From Microcebus murinus (Eukaryota > Chordata > Mammalia > Primates > Cheirogaleidae): a stretch of DNA of 64,000 nucleotides. Under the pieces are notes generated by a model. That model did no database searches. It was not told the origin of the DNA and saw nothing but the letters and a program-made list of their open reading frames with translations. Below, in pieces: positions 10,971 through 22,832 of the stretch. Location: the NCBI RefSeq assembly GCF_040939455.1, contig NC_134115.1, positions 28,112,727 to 28,176,726 of the forward strand, given 5' to 3'. How positions within the stretch are numbered: position 1 is the stretch's first letter; each line of letters opens with the position of its first letter. A program made the translations under genes and the position numbers.

Positions 10971-12272
10971 TTACCATAACTACTTGCAGGAGCTAGATAA
11001 TTGGTAATGGGAATGCAAATTAAGCCTTTGGGATCCCTAAGAGGTGCAGGGAAGCTTAGACTTCTCCAGGACTAATGAATTAAGAAGGAAATTTAATAAT
11101 GCTGCAAGTGTGGGATGACATTTGTAGAAAGAAAGTTTCACTCAAAAAATATTTGTAATTGTCCAGGCAATAAGCTTAAAGAGCATGAGCCTAGGCTACA
11201 AGTAGAAACTTGGCACTAGAAATACCAATTTGCTTCGTCTCTTGCCTAGGGAGCTAAGCCAAATATCTGTTTAGTCAGGTGAACACAGTATGGTGGAATT
11301 AGGCAGGGGAAACCTTTAATAACACTACCTATTTCATTAGCCTAAAAATAATAATAAGCAGTGCCTGTGAGATCCTGGTAAAATTTGCATGCTTCTCCTC
11401 TATTGGAGGTATTAGAAATTGGTTTAACCTTTTTGGAAATCAATAAGTCAAGGAGGCTGCCATGCTATTCCTGTCTAGCAATGGAAAAGAACTTTGTAAA
11501 GATTTTCAGACATCTTTGATTAATCACTGTAAAGATTTAATCATGCCCTGGTGGGTGTTCCAATAGATTAAAAGTAACCAAGCAACATTGTGATAGGAAC
11601 GGTGTACAAAATTTCCTTAGCAGGAAGTTATAGATGGACACAGCTATCATTCTGTCCAGATAGTTCTAACTAAGAGAAGTCCAGAATGTTTGTGCAGGTT
11701 CTGCAGCTCTGCCAGGTTTGTAGCTTCCCCTGGGGAGCCTGGACTTTGAGTAATTCCTGGATAATAAATGTGATCAATTGATTTATCCGTTCATTCAGAA
11801 ATGTTTATTGAACTTCCATTGTGCAAGTTATCCGTTTGAAGGAAGGCACCTCTTTTATCTTTCTTTGGGCCCCTTTCTTGCACAGGAAGGATCCTCAAGA
11901 GATACTTGCTGATTGACAGGCTGAAACAAAATGGATTTTCCCACACTAGTTTCATATCTGGGTTGTAGCTGACAGAATTTATTGCATCTGTAAAACTTCC
12001 TTAAGTTTATTAGTTGCTAAGCGTGGGAGATTACAGCTTTCGTTTTGCATTCCCCTTGCAATAAAGATCTCTTTTTGTATTTTCATTGCTAGCAAAATCA
12101 GCTGCTGATGGATCCCTTATGTAAATTCTCTCTGGCAGGGGCTGGGTTGGCTCTATATTTTTTAATGAGCTTCCTCATCTAGTGCTAAATGCTAGAGCCT
12201 TAGGTTGTTGACCTTAAAGCCTCAGCTTAGAGGTTCACTGATTTCACCTTTTCTTAAATACTAGCATTCCCA

Positions 12273-12275
<3 letters not shown>

Positions 12276-12320
<45 letters not shown>

Positions 12321-12340
12321 GGAGAGAAAGAGAAAGAGAA
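12276..12340 (+). repeat. (TG)n(AG)n compound microsatellite
   Basis: About 30 bases of TG pass directly into AG-rich repeats. Confidence 0.95.
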
Positions 12341-12641
12341 TTATGGCTTCAACCTAAAGTTCAGCTGTTGAATTTAGACTATTTATTAATATGTACTCCC
12401 AGGCTTTGTACTATTCTCAGGGAATCTTAAGAGATAAACAGAAAGCCATGATTCAGAGACCTGGAAAACAGAAGAGAACTGAAAGATGAACTTGCATATG
12501 GCTGGGGTTAGAGTGTGAGGGTGAGGCTATTAGCCCGAGCAGAGGAAAATAATATATCCACAGACGACAGTAACTAAACAGAAATTCACAGACTAGTCCA
12601 GCAACAGAACATTGGCAAAGTATGCACTGGTTCTACTGTAC

Positions 12642-12907
12642 CTTGGTAGGCATGGGCTTCTTAAAGGTGATTTCAGCTTGCAGCCAAACACCCCTTGGAG
12701 ATTCCAACAGAGACCAGATCTTTTCTTGAACCACGTGGTTCTCTTCAAAGATATAAACTGCGAGGGTGTCACTCATTTTTAAAAACCCATAGATGGCGTA
12801 ATGAAAACGCAGACAGTACTGCAAGTTTCCTGGTAGGGAGGGACCGTAGAGCCTTCCAATGTAGCCAGGCTGGGATGTGAACTTTGTGTTGGCCAGCAAG
12901 TAATACC
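12642..12907 (-). CDS. MAMDC2: MAMDC2 internal exon, central part of MAM domain 3
   Basis: This is the last MAMDC2 coding exon in the window (266 bp, 2 + 88 codons), phase 1 in ('gttcacag') and phase 0 out ('gtacag'). It reads YYLLANTKF, then the cysteine-3 segment QYCLRFHYAIYG, then ENHVVQEKIW, and ends KKPMPTK. The next exon should carry the 'ALDDI' end of MAM3, but no such sequence was found on the minus strand between 1 and 12641. It probably lies beyond the window, so the gene is cut here. Confidence 0.95.
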
Positions 12908-13724
12908 CTGTGAACAAGACAAAGCATTGAGTGTCTCCGCAATGAAAAATAATCTAATCCAGGTTAGCAGGTGGAAAAGACGTGGTGAAAGCAGTGGCAT
13001 TTGCCAGCAGAGACTATTTCCATAGGCTTTAAATGACGGAAAGCATTTTCCAATGTCTGCAATTTCAGTGAGAGAAAATACCTCTGTGCCTCTATTGTAA
13101 ATAAAACCTCCTTCAGTGCTAAGTAAACTTTATAAACCAGTGGAGATTTCCTACTGCCTATGCCCGGATTCCAGTAGTCATTTATGCTTTTCATGAAACA
13201 AAAAGAATGAAATCATCTTGGGGCTACCAGCTGGCTTGTGTTGTATATTTAGTGCTGGGTCACAGTGGAGGGACAGCCCAGAGCAGATTTTTCCTTCTTA
13301 ACTGTGCAGTGACCAATGAGGACAGAGGGATCAGAGTCTGGCCTGGGAGTCTTTGTGGGGGTAGGTGTGTATGTGCAGACCTCCTCTCTTGGTCAAATGT
13401 TGAACTTGCCCCCGAAGAGCAAGTTTTTAATCAGAGAGTCCCTCTCAGGTGCTGAAGATCTGTGTTCTTCCCTTATTTCTAAATAGCATGAAGAAAAATA
13501 AGATCAGGAAACTCCCTCTCCTACCACCCTTATAGTCAATTTTTAATAAAACAGGTCCATGTATCCTAGAAAGCCTGGGCAGAAAAGAAAAAAATAACAC
13601 CCTATTTTTTTTTTTCTTTCCCTTTTCTGCTCACTCCCCTGTCAATTTTCTTTTGGGCACATCAGTCTTTGCTACACAGTTTATCCAATTATTTAACTCA
13701 TAAGAAAAGAAAGATAACACCAGA

Positions 13725-13727
<3 letters not shown>

Positions 13728-13789
<62 letters not shown>
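13728..13789 (+). repeat. (TC)n microsatellite
   Basis: This is an uninterrupted run of about 31 CT units, equivalent to (GA)n in the MAMDC2 transcript. The perfect register suggests an unstable, polymorphic locus. Confidence 0.97.
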
Positions 13790-13790
<1 letters not shown>

Positions 13791-13859
13791 CACACAAATA
13801 AGCCATGTGAGGTCACCACAAGAAGGTGGCCATCTACAAACCAGGAAGAGAGGTCTTAA

Positions 13860-14216
13860 AGAAAGGACTTCTTTGCTGAAAACCTTTCAATGGCTTCTCA
13901 TTTCCTTTATAATAAACTCCTGAATGCTTACTCTGACCCGCCATGCCCATGTTCCATCTCCCTTTCCAGCTTCCTTTTCCTCCATCTTCTCCACCCTCCC
14001 TCCCCCCAGTGCAGCCACAGCCACACTGACCTTCCTGCTCCACGGTGAGACCCAAACTTGAGACCTTTGCAGATGCTGTTCCCCCTGCCTGGATCACTCC
14101 CACACTCTCAGCTAACTGCACCTTCCCTTGGAGAAACTGTCTCTGAATCCTCCACCAAAACTAGGTTCTTCCCTCTATTCTCTCTCAGAGCTCATTCTTC
14201 ATTTCTTTCATAGCAC
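13860..14216 (+). repeat. L2 LINE, first part
   Basis: 'cctttcaatggcttctcatt', 'cctttgcagatgctgttccc' and 'gagctcattcttcatttctt' follow L2 towards its 3' end. The element stops at 'atagcact' and resumes after the inserted LTR. Confidence 0.8.
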
Positions 14217-14757
14217 TAAAGGTGATCAGAACATGCCACCCCAAAATATGCCACTTTGGCATAATGATTATTTTGAGCCAAAGGCACTTGAGAAACAGAG
14301 AATTTAAGAAGGGATCTCTGGGCTCCTATTTTCTACCTAAAAGCGAGCCATAAAATTTCCCATGAACCAGATGTCCTCCCCCTATACCAGGAAGGGAAGA
14401 ACCTTCTTACAACAGAAGCCTGGGAGTTGACACCAAAATGGGTCTGTGCAAACCAACCTACTAAAATAACCCTTATCTTTTATTAGTTTCTCCCATACAT
14501 TTCCCAGTCACTTTCCCACAATGTACTGCCCCTAAAAGCTTTGTCTTGTCACTTATCTATAATCTTATCATTCTTTGTTAAAAATGGTATATAAGCTCTC
14601 AGGCCTATCTGCTTCTTTGAGTGTTCATTTTTCCTTAAAAGGCTCCTGTGTAAAAATGGTAAATAAAACTTGTATGTTTTTCCCCTGTTAATCTAGCTTC
14701 TGCCAGTTTGATTCTCAGTCCCAGCCACAGAACCTAAGAGGGCAGAGGAAAGGATTT
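14217..14757 (+). mobile_element. Solo endogenous-retrovirus LTR inside L2
   Basis: This block interrupts an L2 exactly between two copies of 'atagcact'. It has a TATA-like 'ggtatataagctc' near 14586 and an AATAAA signal near 14663 followed by a U5-like end. It is a solo LTR with no retroviral genes. The family resembles ERV1-type LTRs but is not resolved. The exact ends are uncertain by several bases. Confidence 0.65.
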
Positions 14758-14860
14758 CTTTCCTCATAGCACTTACCACACTTGTAATTATAAGTTTATT
14801 TGTGCATAAATTTGTCTAATGTTCCTCTTGCCTGTTGAAACGATTGTTGGCCGGCAAGAA
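14758..14860 (+). repeat. L2 LINE, second part
   Basis: 'atagcacttaccacacttgt' continues L2 3' sequence ('cacttatcacac...' type) from 14216. Confidence 0.7.
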
Positions 14861-15194
14861 CAGGATTCACATCAGGTTTGCTCACTATTGTAGTGCCCAG
14901 GAGTTAAGATACTAGAATCATTATCTTGCTTTGAAAATTGATAAAGTGAGAGTATAGTGAGTTTCTGTCCCTAAACAGCTCCCTGTTTCATCAGCTCACT
15001 GTTCCTAGAACTCAAATGTTTCTGGAGAGATGATTTTCCAATTAGTCTGTAAAGGTCAGAATCAGTTTTGTAGGGCCTGTATTCCCACCAGCGAGGCAAC
15101 CTCTAAAAAAAACGAACACAAAATGACAAGTGCAAAATCGTGAGGGCCCCTTCCAGAGCCTTTCCCAGTGTTGGTGCGAGCGAGAAGCCCTGGA

Positions 15195-15280
15195 ACTTAA
15201 GCTTCATCAGCTTCATGATAAATTCACCCCTGTGCCCAGTATATAAATACTTGTTGAATAAATGAATGAGACACTAAACC
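15195..15280 (+). repeat. L2 LINE 3' tail
   Basis: 'gtgcccagtatataaatact' and 'tgttgaataaatgaatgag' match the end of L2. Confidence 0.6.
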
Positions 15281-15444
15281 CGCTGAAACCAAGCTCTTTC
15301 CATTCGTCTCCACTGGAGTGGGGACCTGCAAAATATGTCATTAAATTACTAGGGAGTCCCTATACAAGGAATGCTGAGGCTCAGGTTTCTAAGAGCTTCT
15401 TATAGACACATCCATCAAGTGCCCACCCTGCATTTTCCAATAAC

Positions 15445-15740
15445 TTCCCTCAACAATAGATTTTTTATTATAGTAAAATACAGCTAAAATGTCCTATTTT
15501 AACCGTTTTAAAGTGTATAATTCTGTGGCATTTCGTACATTCACAACGCTGTGCAAGTATCACTACTATCTGGTTCCAGACGACTTTCATCAGCCCAAAA
15601 GGAAACCCCATCCCCACTAAACACTCCCCATTGCCCCCACCCCAGCCCCTGGCAACTGCTAATCTGCTTTCCATCCCTATGGATTTGTCTATTCTGAAGA
15701 TTTCATGTAAATGGAATCCGATAGTAATTTTAAAGGATTT
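15445..15740 (-). repeat. L1M 3'-UTR fragment
   Basis: 'aaaatgtcctattttaaccg', 'acattcacaacgctgtgcaa' and 'cccctggcaactgctaatct' match reverse-oriented ancient L1 3' UTR. Confidence 0.75.
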
Positions 15741-16002
15741 CATCTAAAGTGAAGAGCAAAAGAATTTCCAAAGATTTGGCTATTTAATTAATGGGCAAAT
15801 ACATTTGCAAGCACAGGAAATTGAATTCCAATTTTTATAAAAATTGTTAAACACTAGATTATCTATTGTCTTTCCTTCTTCACAGCTGCCTTTTTTATTT
15901 TAACTTTTTGTAAGTCGATGTCATTGTAGGTGTGGTTGAGGAATGGCCAAGGAGGCATGCAGACTACCTGAGGGGGCCCCACATGGCCAGCCTGCGGTTT
16001 AC

Positions 16003-16146
16003 CTGAGCCCGTGGTGTGGTCTCCGGCCCGATACATGTTTGGTTTTACTTTCACTCGGGTCCAACCCGGACCTTCTTTATCTTGGTAAAAGTTGCAGAGG
16101 TCTTCCTCAAAATTGCAGCTTGCTTCCTTGGCACTGAAAGGAAGAT
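16003..16146 (-). CDS. MAMDC2: MAMDC2 internal exon, N-terminal part of MAM domain 3
   Basis: This 144-bp exon is phase 1 at both ends (acceptor 'tttgctcag', donor 'gtaaac'). It encodes a short linker (DLPFSAKEAS), then CNFEEDLCNFYQDKEGPGW and GDHTTGSG. The two cysteines of CNFEEDLC are cysteines 1 and 2 of MAM3. The GDHTTG segment is the conserved loop that precedes the aromatic YY start of the next exon. It is the positional counterpart of exon 38891-39028, and 6 bp longer. Confidence 0.95.
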
Positions 16147-17299
16147 CTGAGCAAAGGAGAACCAAAGTTAACGACAGTCAAACCCAAAGATCTCGACAGT
16201 CTACGGCAACCAGTTGACAGATACATATGCATTTATGCCGGGGAAGACCAAAGAAAAAACACAACTAAATATTTTTACCCGAATGGCACGTTGCCAGGTT
16301 AGCATCAAAGCAACATTTGAACATGACAGGAAAATTGTGCTTTTCCTCTCTAAAGGGAGGGGAGAAAAGAGCCCTATTTACACTCTCTACAAAAAACGGG
16401 TTACTAGATTTCAGGAGAAATTTCCTTTCGTGACTGTGAGCATTGATTCACATGTTTCTTCACAGTTCAAAATTCATTCACACAAAATTTAAAAGAAAGG
16501 GAAAAGGAAAGGATTTCAGGGGACTCATAAATTCTCTCTAAGATATGTATTTTAGAAATAGTGCTTTTTAGAAATAAATTTTCCTTTGTTGCCCAATCTC
16601 TGTGTCACAAGCTCGGCTGCCGTCTACTTATAATTGATATTAGCAGTAGGAGCTGATCTGCTTGATGAAAGTCATCACTCAGTACAAATCATGCAGTCCA
16701 AAAAGTCACAACAATTCTGCCGTGGGTACTGCTATTGTTCTGGCTTTGCTGAGTTCTGGTATCATTTACCATGTTTTTATAAATATCATGCCAGCCTGGA
16801 TGGCCCAGAGGAAATGGGACATAAAAGGTGACTGCTTTTTTTGAGAATAACTTTTTAATCCTATTAACATGTGAGTTGTACATCTCACTGTTCAGATTGC
16901 CTGCTGAGTCCAGAGATGTGACTGTAGCAGTTTGGGACAATTTCCATGTAGCCAAGTATGATTCCGGTCTGCACGCGGACACTCAAATGCATCTAACACT
17001 CTAGGACCAGCGAGGGCACTGGGTGGAATAACTGGAAAATCATCTCTAGAGAAATATTTGAGTTCTGGGAGCAGAGACCTGATGAAACAGGGAGATGTTT
17101 GGAGACATAGACTCCCTATTGTCTCAATCTGTCAATTTTCAAAGCAAGAAAACATTCAAGTGGGCTGAGGAACTGACCCAGATTAAAAGGGATGAAAGAG
17201 GCATGACAATCAAATGCTACCAGGGATCCAAGATTCAATCTTGGTCCAGAAGAACAAATATCTATAAAGGACATTGTCGGGGCAATTGGAGAAATTGGT

Positions 17300-17605
17300 G
17301 CATGAACTGCAGGTTAGTTGATAATATTGTATCAGTATTGAGTTTCCTGAACTTCATAATTATCCCACAATTAATTACATTGGAGAATGTGTTTGGCCTT
17401 ATAAAACACACCTTAAAATATTTAGGGGCAAAGGGGCATGATGTTTGCAACCTACTCTTAAATGACTGATAAAATAAACATAGCAAAATGTTTATGTGCA
17501 GATCAGGGAGAAAAGTAAATGGGAGTTCTTTGTAGTATTCTTGCAAATTTTGCCTGAGTTTGAAATGATATAAAAACAAACAGTTTTTTAAAAAGTAAAT
17601 TACTA
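17300..17605 (+). repeat. Ancient interspersed repeat, L1M-like 3' region
   Basis: 'tatttaggggcaaaggggca', 'tgatgtttgcaacctactct' and 'ttgtagtattcttgcaaatt' are familiar repeat phrases. I cannot assign the subfamily. Confidence 0.45.
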
Positions 17606-18177
17606 ACGTCACATTATAAAAAAAGATTAGGAAGAAAATGTTCCTGTATAAATAGAACCTGATTGTATTTCATGCAACACACCCTAGGAAGTGCACCAGG
17701 AGCAAACCCTGATGAGCCAGAAGAGGAAACGCAGAAAATTCTTAGGGCGCTAAGAACCGGTGGATTAGCCCACGATCTGCTCTGCCTGATTCTGTCAGCA
17801 CCAGGGTGTATCTTTAAGCCCTGAAGATAAAGTTGTTGAAAAAATTAATACAATGTCATACAAACAAGGGTCCTTTGACATTCTCCTATGGAGACTGGAG
17901 ACCTCAGGAAACTTCATTAAGGTCTCTAGTATTAGTCACCCCTCTGATATCTGGTAATGAAAAAACAAATAAAAAGTCCAAAATCTACAGATGGCCATCT
18001 GGCTCAGGAAATGGGGTGGCACTCCCAAATGCGTGCGTGAAGGAAACAGCAGGTCAGCGGAATTACTCATCAGGAATGAATCTCAAAGCAGTACCCTTGG
18101 GCAATTGCAAGAGAATCTTAACTAATTTAGGTGAGTGGAAGAGGGGGGAGGTGGTATTAAAACTAGGAAGTTTACAA

Positions 18178-18730
18178 CAGTTTTATTCATAATTGCCAAA
18201 AGTTAAAAGCAGCCAAGATGCCCTTCAGTAGGTGAATGGATACAAAAACTGTGGTCTATCCAGACAATGGAATATTATTCAGCATTTAAAAGGAATGAGC
18301 TATCAAGCCATGGCAAGACATGGAGGAAAGTTAAATGTGCATTACTAAGTGAGGGCCACCAATTTGAAAAGTCTACATATTGTATGATTCCAACTATATG
18401 ACATTTTGGAAAAGGCACAACTACAGGGACAGTAAAAAGATGAGTGGTTGCCAGGGGTCCGGGGTAGGATGAACAGGCAGAGCACAGAGGATTTTTAGAG
18501 TAGGGACACTATTGTGTCTGATACTCTAATGGTGGATACATGTCATGACACATTTGTCCAAATCCATAGAATGTACAACACCAAGGAGAACCTTAATGTT
18601 AACTATGGACTGTGGTGACAGTGATGTGTGTGTGGGGGGGAGTAATATGTAAAATCTCTGTACTTTCCACTCAATTTTGCTGTGAACCTAAAACTGCACT
18701 AGAAAATAAAGTCTATTAAAAAAAAACTTG
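18178..18730 (+). repeat. L1M 3' end with poly-A
   Basis: 'gatgcccttcagtaggtgaa', 'caatggaatattattcagca', 'gagtggttgccaggggtc' and a terminal A-run mark the ORF2 end plus 3' UTR of an older L1. Confidence 0.85.
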
Positions 18731-20559
18731 ACAGTAATTAAGGATCATGTCTCTCCACGATGAGAGATTGAGTTATGCAGAAATAATTTTTCGGATGATG
18801 TGATTATATTCTTTCGCTAAATACCTAGGTTTAGAAATGGATTTGTCTGGCATCCTGAGAAGGTCTGATAAAAAGAAAATCTCAAAAGCCTAACTCAGAG
18901 GCGAAATCTTTTTCAGCTAGAATGCTGCTTCTACCTCAAGACAAGATCTGATTGCAGAAGATGGGCCTCTCGTGTGTGACCAACAATGAGCTCCCAGGGA
19001 GCTGGGGTGGATGCTAAGCCTTTGCTTCAAGCTTGTTTCAGAAGCGTGGGTCAAGTGGTGATCACGAATTGGGCCACTGGGGAGTGTTAATGACATATCT
19101 GAAGCATGGGGAGCAATCAGAAGCAGTTGGAAGCCCCTGAGCATCAGTTGATTATCAGGAAAAAAAAGAAAAAGGAATTAAAGCCCCTTTAAGCAAGTTA
19201 TCAAAACGCATCATCATGTAAAGTTTAATCACTTGTTTTCTGACATTTGAACTTTTTAAGAATGAGAGGCTTTGAAGAGAGTCTAATTAGATGCAATGTG
19301 TTGCAGTTTGAGAATTGTTGGGAGCATTTCTCATTCTTTCCCCTGTTCATAGGCTTCATGGAGACAAACTCAGCATCAGCCCTACAGATCCAAAAAGCTC
19401 ATCAGCCCCTGTGGTGCTAAAAAGGGAGATACTGGGAGCAGACTGCTCTCTAGATGGCTAAAATTGCAGGGGAGTTTTATTTTAGCATGAGCCAGCCCAA
19501 AGGCAGGCTGTGATAGCTCATAGCTGGCTTGGGGAAGAGAGTGAATGGGACCCACCACACTGAGGAACATGATGAAGCCAGAGGCTAGGTCACTGGCGAG
19601 GCTGCAGAGACTCTTGGGAGCATCTAATATGAGGAAGGCTGTGGCAATTTCAGCAGTAACCTAGGCAGCAATTGGACCTGGGTTTCCAAGTAGACAAGAG
19701 GTCTGGGCAGTGTGTTTTTGGTGAATGGCCAATTTTGGGATTCAGGGAGTGATCCTATGTGAGGGATGTATCCATGGATGTCAGAATCCACTCAGTCCCT
19801 GGGCTGGGTGTGGGGTAGACCCAAGCCCAGAGAGGAGGTTGGGCCTGCATGTGGCAGAGCAGTGGAGCTCTCAGTTTGGGGTTGGGCAAAGTGGACGGGA
19901 TCACCTGTTAGGCATTCAAGGATTTACAGACCAATAGGAGGGCTTATTCCTACTCTAGACATTAGGACAAACGTGGTTGTGGAGGGGGAGCATGTGGGCA
20001 GAAAGGGATGGAAAGGGAAGTTCCATAACTCAAAGTGGGGATAGTCTCACTGTCCTATGGAAGCATCCTGGGGGACCACATGACACTGAGTGTTGAACAC
20101 CTGTGACTATGCAATGGGTCTCAAGTATGGGAGACTGGATTAACTCTAAGCCTAACCAGATGGTGGGAACACAGTGCTTCATATGCTTCATAATAATTCC
20201 TGTCTCAGCCTACTAGGGAGATGAGGGAAGAAAATGCTTGAACCAGCTGGGAAAAACAGAGACAACAAGTCTGGAGCTAACTGAGATAAAGAAAAAATGT
20301 TGGCACCTGTTTTGAAACAGAAGGGCATAAACTATTTGAGAAATGCAAGATGAAGTATGAAAACTAAAGGGCTCAGCTTCTGAAGAGTCAATCTGGCCCG
20401 CAGCCACTCAATGAAAGGCACAAAGCAGGCACCAGCTGACACATTCATCAAGGCAGTGCCCCTTGCTGGCTCCCTTTAGCTGCAATACGACCCTCTGTTC
20501 TCCTGGGAAGGAGTGGGTGTATTTTGAAAATAAAGTACATAATGTTGTCTCATAACCAA

Positions 20560-20790
20560 GCATTTTCTGTGTGTCATACTCTATGCAGTGGCCTTCATAG
20601 ATATTAACTCAGTGATCTTCCTGACAATTGTATGAGACAGATTTTTCCATCCTTGCCCTATAGATGTGGAAACAGAGTCTTAAAGAGGTTAAATAACATG
20701 ACCAACGCCACACAGCTTGTTAGTGGCAGATAGGGATGTGAATCCAAATTCCTGGTCCTTCAGCATAACGCCATGATGATGCAATTAAAC
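20560..20790 (-). repeat. MIR SINE
   Basis: 'gatattaactcagtgatctt', 'gatgtggaaacagagtctta' and 'ccacacagcttgttagtggc' give a nearly full reverse MIR. Confidence 0.85.
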
Positions 20791-22270
20791 CATTTTAAAG
20801 CCAAGTCGGTATCGCGGGAAGTTCTGAAGAGCAATATGGAGCCTTGGTTAATCTAAGCCTAATATATAAAAATACCTATCTGCAGAGGTTCCTGCAAAGA
20901 AACGGTCTTTATGTGGGTTGTATTTTATAGACTGAGGGGCCAACAGCCCTCCTAACAGATGGTCCTTATTTTGCTAGAACTTTTGTTTTCTTTTCCCCTC
21001 CAGTCAGACCACCAGTATGGTACGAAAGACCTCACAAAAATTCTGTATCTTTTTCAAAGAAAGAGCATTTCTAAGCATCACTTCTAAAGTGACTGAGTTG
21101 ATTCTCTTACCCCCAGCTGCCTTGCCACTCCACCCTCTACCCAGGGCAGATATCAAATAAACACCTTTTCTCCCATATATTATATATAACTGAGACATAC
21201 AAAAGTTCAATGTAACTGCCTAGTGACAGAGAAGAGCAACTTTCTAAAACGAATGATAAGAAGGCTGTAAAATTACTATTAACATAATTGAAATATTAAC
21301 TGATAGGATTAGGGAGCAAAACGAATTTAGAGAAGTAAAACAATTTTGATTTCTGGGTTCTGTCAGACTTAGAGACTCTTTCAATCTTTGATTATTAATT
21401 TGGGTTAAATCATTTAAAATATGTAAATCTAGTCTGGTTCTATTTATTTTACTACCTTTAGAAATTAGAATTAGTAAAAAATAATATTTGGTTTCAGCAA
21501 ATTTGCAGATTTCTCCCTAATTTTGGTGTAACAGTTTAGCTCAACTAGAAAATATTATCATTTTTAGTCCCTTTGCTTGTAAAATATATGTGAAAGCATA
21601 TTAAGATACCAACTCTACTTTAAGTGAACGTCAGACCACAAAGGCCAAGTTCAAAAATTTCTTTCTATGTTTCAAAACCCAGAATGGGGGCTCATTAATA
21701 AGATGGGGTGACCACAGTGTCTCCCTGGGACCCTCAAGGAAATAAACTTAGTAAATGCTAAGGTCACCTGCATTTATGTGGGTTATTATTAATATATTAT
21801 CTTCATTCTTATTATAAAAAATTTGTTTTCTAATTCACTTTGAATCAATCAATTCGCTCATCTATTTTTCCCAGAAAGTAAAAAATGTCTCTTTCCAAAC
21901 ACCAAATTTATGAAATTACAAAATTTGCCATGATAAAATTAATATGAGGGTTCACTTAGGAAGATAAAGTAATTAAATTAAGAGCACATACTATTTAGCC
22001 AGAACATCTAGAGATATCTACCAAATGCTAACATCTTTAAACATGAGGACATTGATAAATCGTGGATACATAAAGTTGGAAAGGGTTGGAAAGAGAAAGA
22101 TGCAGTGGGAATAAGTTGGCACCATTCAATTTTCTTTTCCTAGCAGGTAGGGAAGATGAAAGCTCCCTAAGATATGACAACAGGCCTGTGGTGTCAGAAC
22201 AGATAGATTCTCTCTGTGAGGGGAAAAAAAGAATAATAGTCCAGAAAAATGACTATTCAATTAAATAATT

Positions 22271-22602
22271 TTTTTTTTCTGAGACAGAGTCTCACTCTGT
22301 CACCCAGTCTAGAGTGCCATGGCGTCAGCCTAGCTCACAGCAACCTCAATCTCCTGGGCTCAAGTGATCTTCCTGCCTTAGCCTCCCAAGTAGTTGGGAC
22401 TACAGGCATGCACCACCATGCCCGGCTAATTTTTTCTACATATTTTTAGTTGGCCAATTAATTTCTTTCTACTTTTAGTAGATACAGAGTCTCGCTGTTG
22501 CTCAGGCTAGTTTCCAACTCCTGACCTTGAGTGATCCTCCTGCCTTGGCCTCCCAGAGAGCTTGGATTACAGGCATGAGCCACCGCGACTATAATCTGTC
22601 CT
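22271..22602 (-). mobile_element. Strepsirrhine-type Alu SINE
   Basis: An inverted dimer with 'gagacagagtctcactctgt', the linker block 'ttggccaattaatttctttc' and 'gccaccgcgac'. The duplicated flank 'caattaaataatttttt' occurs at about 22258 and at 22603. It lies in sense orientation relative to MAMDC2, about 140 bp from exon 22739-22832. Confidence 0.95.
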
Positions 22603-22738
22603 CAATTAAATAATTTTTTAAGGATGAGATAAGGGGAAAGGTCTGGAAATCAAAAGCAATTAAAGCAAGTCCTGACCAGGAAATCTGCTGGGATAGGAAA
22701 ATTCCAAACGTGAGGAAGAAGGAAAAGAGAGTGCTCAC

Positions 22739-22832
22739 CTGTCTGGTTCTGGCAGTGAACAGGAGAGAAAGAAATGTCATCCAAGGCAACATACCCTCCT
22801 TTGGGTCCATTGAATGCAACTTCAAAAATAAC
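22739..22832 (-). CDS. MAMDC2: MAMDC2 internal exon, C-terminal part of MAM domain 2
   Basis: This 94-bp exon (31 codons + 1) is phase 0 on entry ('cctccacag') and phase 1 on exit ('gtgagc'). It encodes VIFEVAFNGPKGGYVALDDI and then SFSPVHCQNQT. GYVALDDISF is the diagnostic end-of-MAM motif (G-x-(V/I)-A-(L/I)-D-D-I), followed by the fourth domain cysteine (VHC). NQT is an N-glycosylation sequon placed in the MAM2-MAM3 linker. A strepsirrhine-type Alu ends only about 140 bp downstream in transcript direction (22271-22602). Confidence 0.95.

Larger units (their letters stand above)
1..12641. other. MAMDC2 intron (3' side, open at window edge)
   Basis: This is at least 12.6 kb of intron after exon 12642-12907. 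It holds MIR, L2, MER5A-like, LTR, L1 3'-end, Alu, L1M 5'-region and inverted-repeat transposon copies, listed separately. Stretches where I recognise nothing include 1-400, 1080-1860, 2940-3660, 6080-6600, 8300-8640, 9510-10640, 10975-11780 and 12345-12640. No exon-like segment with MAM motifs was seen. The longest open frames here fall in repeats. Confidence 0.7.
12908..16002 (-). other. MAMDC2 intron between MAM3 exons (3095 bp)
   Basis: This intron is bounded by 'gtaaac' and 'gttcacag'. It contains a (TC)n tract, an L2 copy split by an LTR, an L2 tail and an L1M 3'-UTR piece. Nothing was recognised at 12910-13720 or 14900-15190. Confidence 0.85.
16147..22738 (-). other. MAMDC2 intron between MAM2 and MAM3 (6592 bp)
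   Basis: It holds an ancient repeat near 17300-17600, an L1M 3' end, a MIR and one Alu. The parts 16150-17290, 17610-18170, 18730-20550 and 20795-22255 show no feature I can name. 20795-22080 is AT-rich and looks like unique intron sequence. Confidence 0.8.

Noticed and set aside
1..12641. Next MAMDC2 exon (end of MAM3 with ALDDI)
   Set aside because: No minus-strand segment with the motif and flanking splice sites was found; it likely lies before the window.
13631..13923. Open frames containing long Arg-Glu or Leu-Ser repeats
   Set aside because: These are translations of the (TC)n microsatellite and are not proteins.
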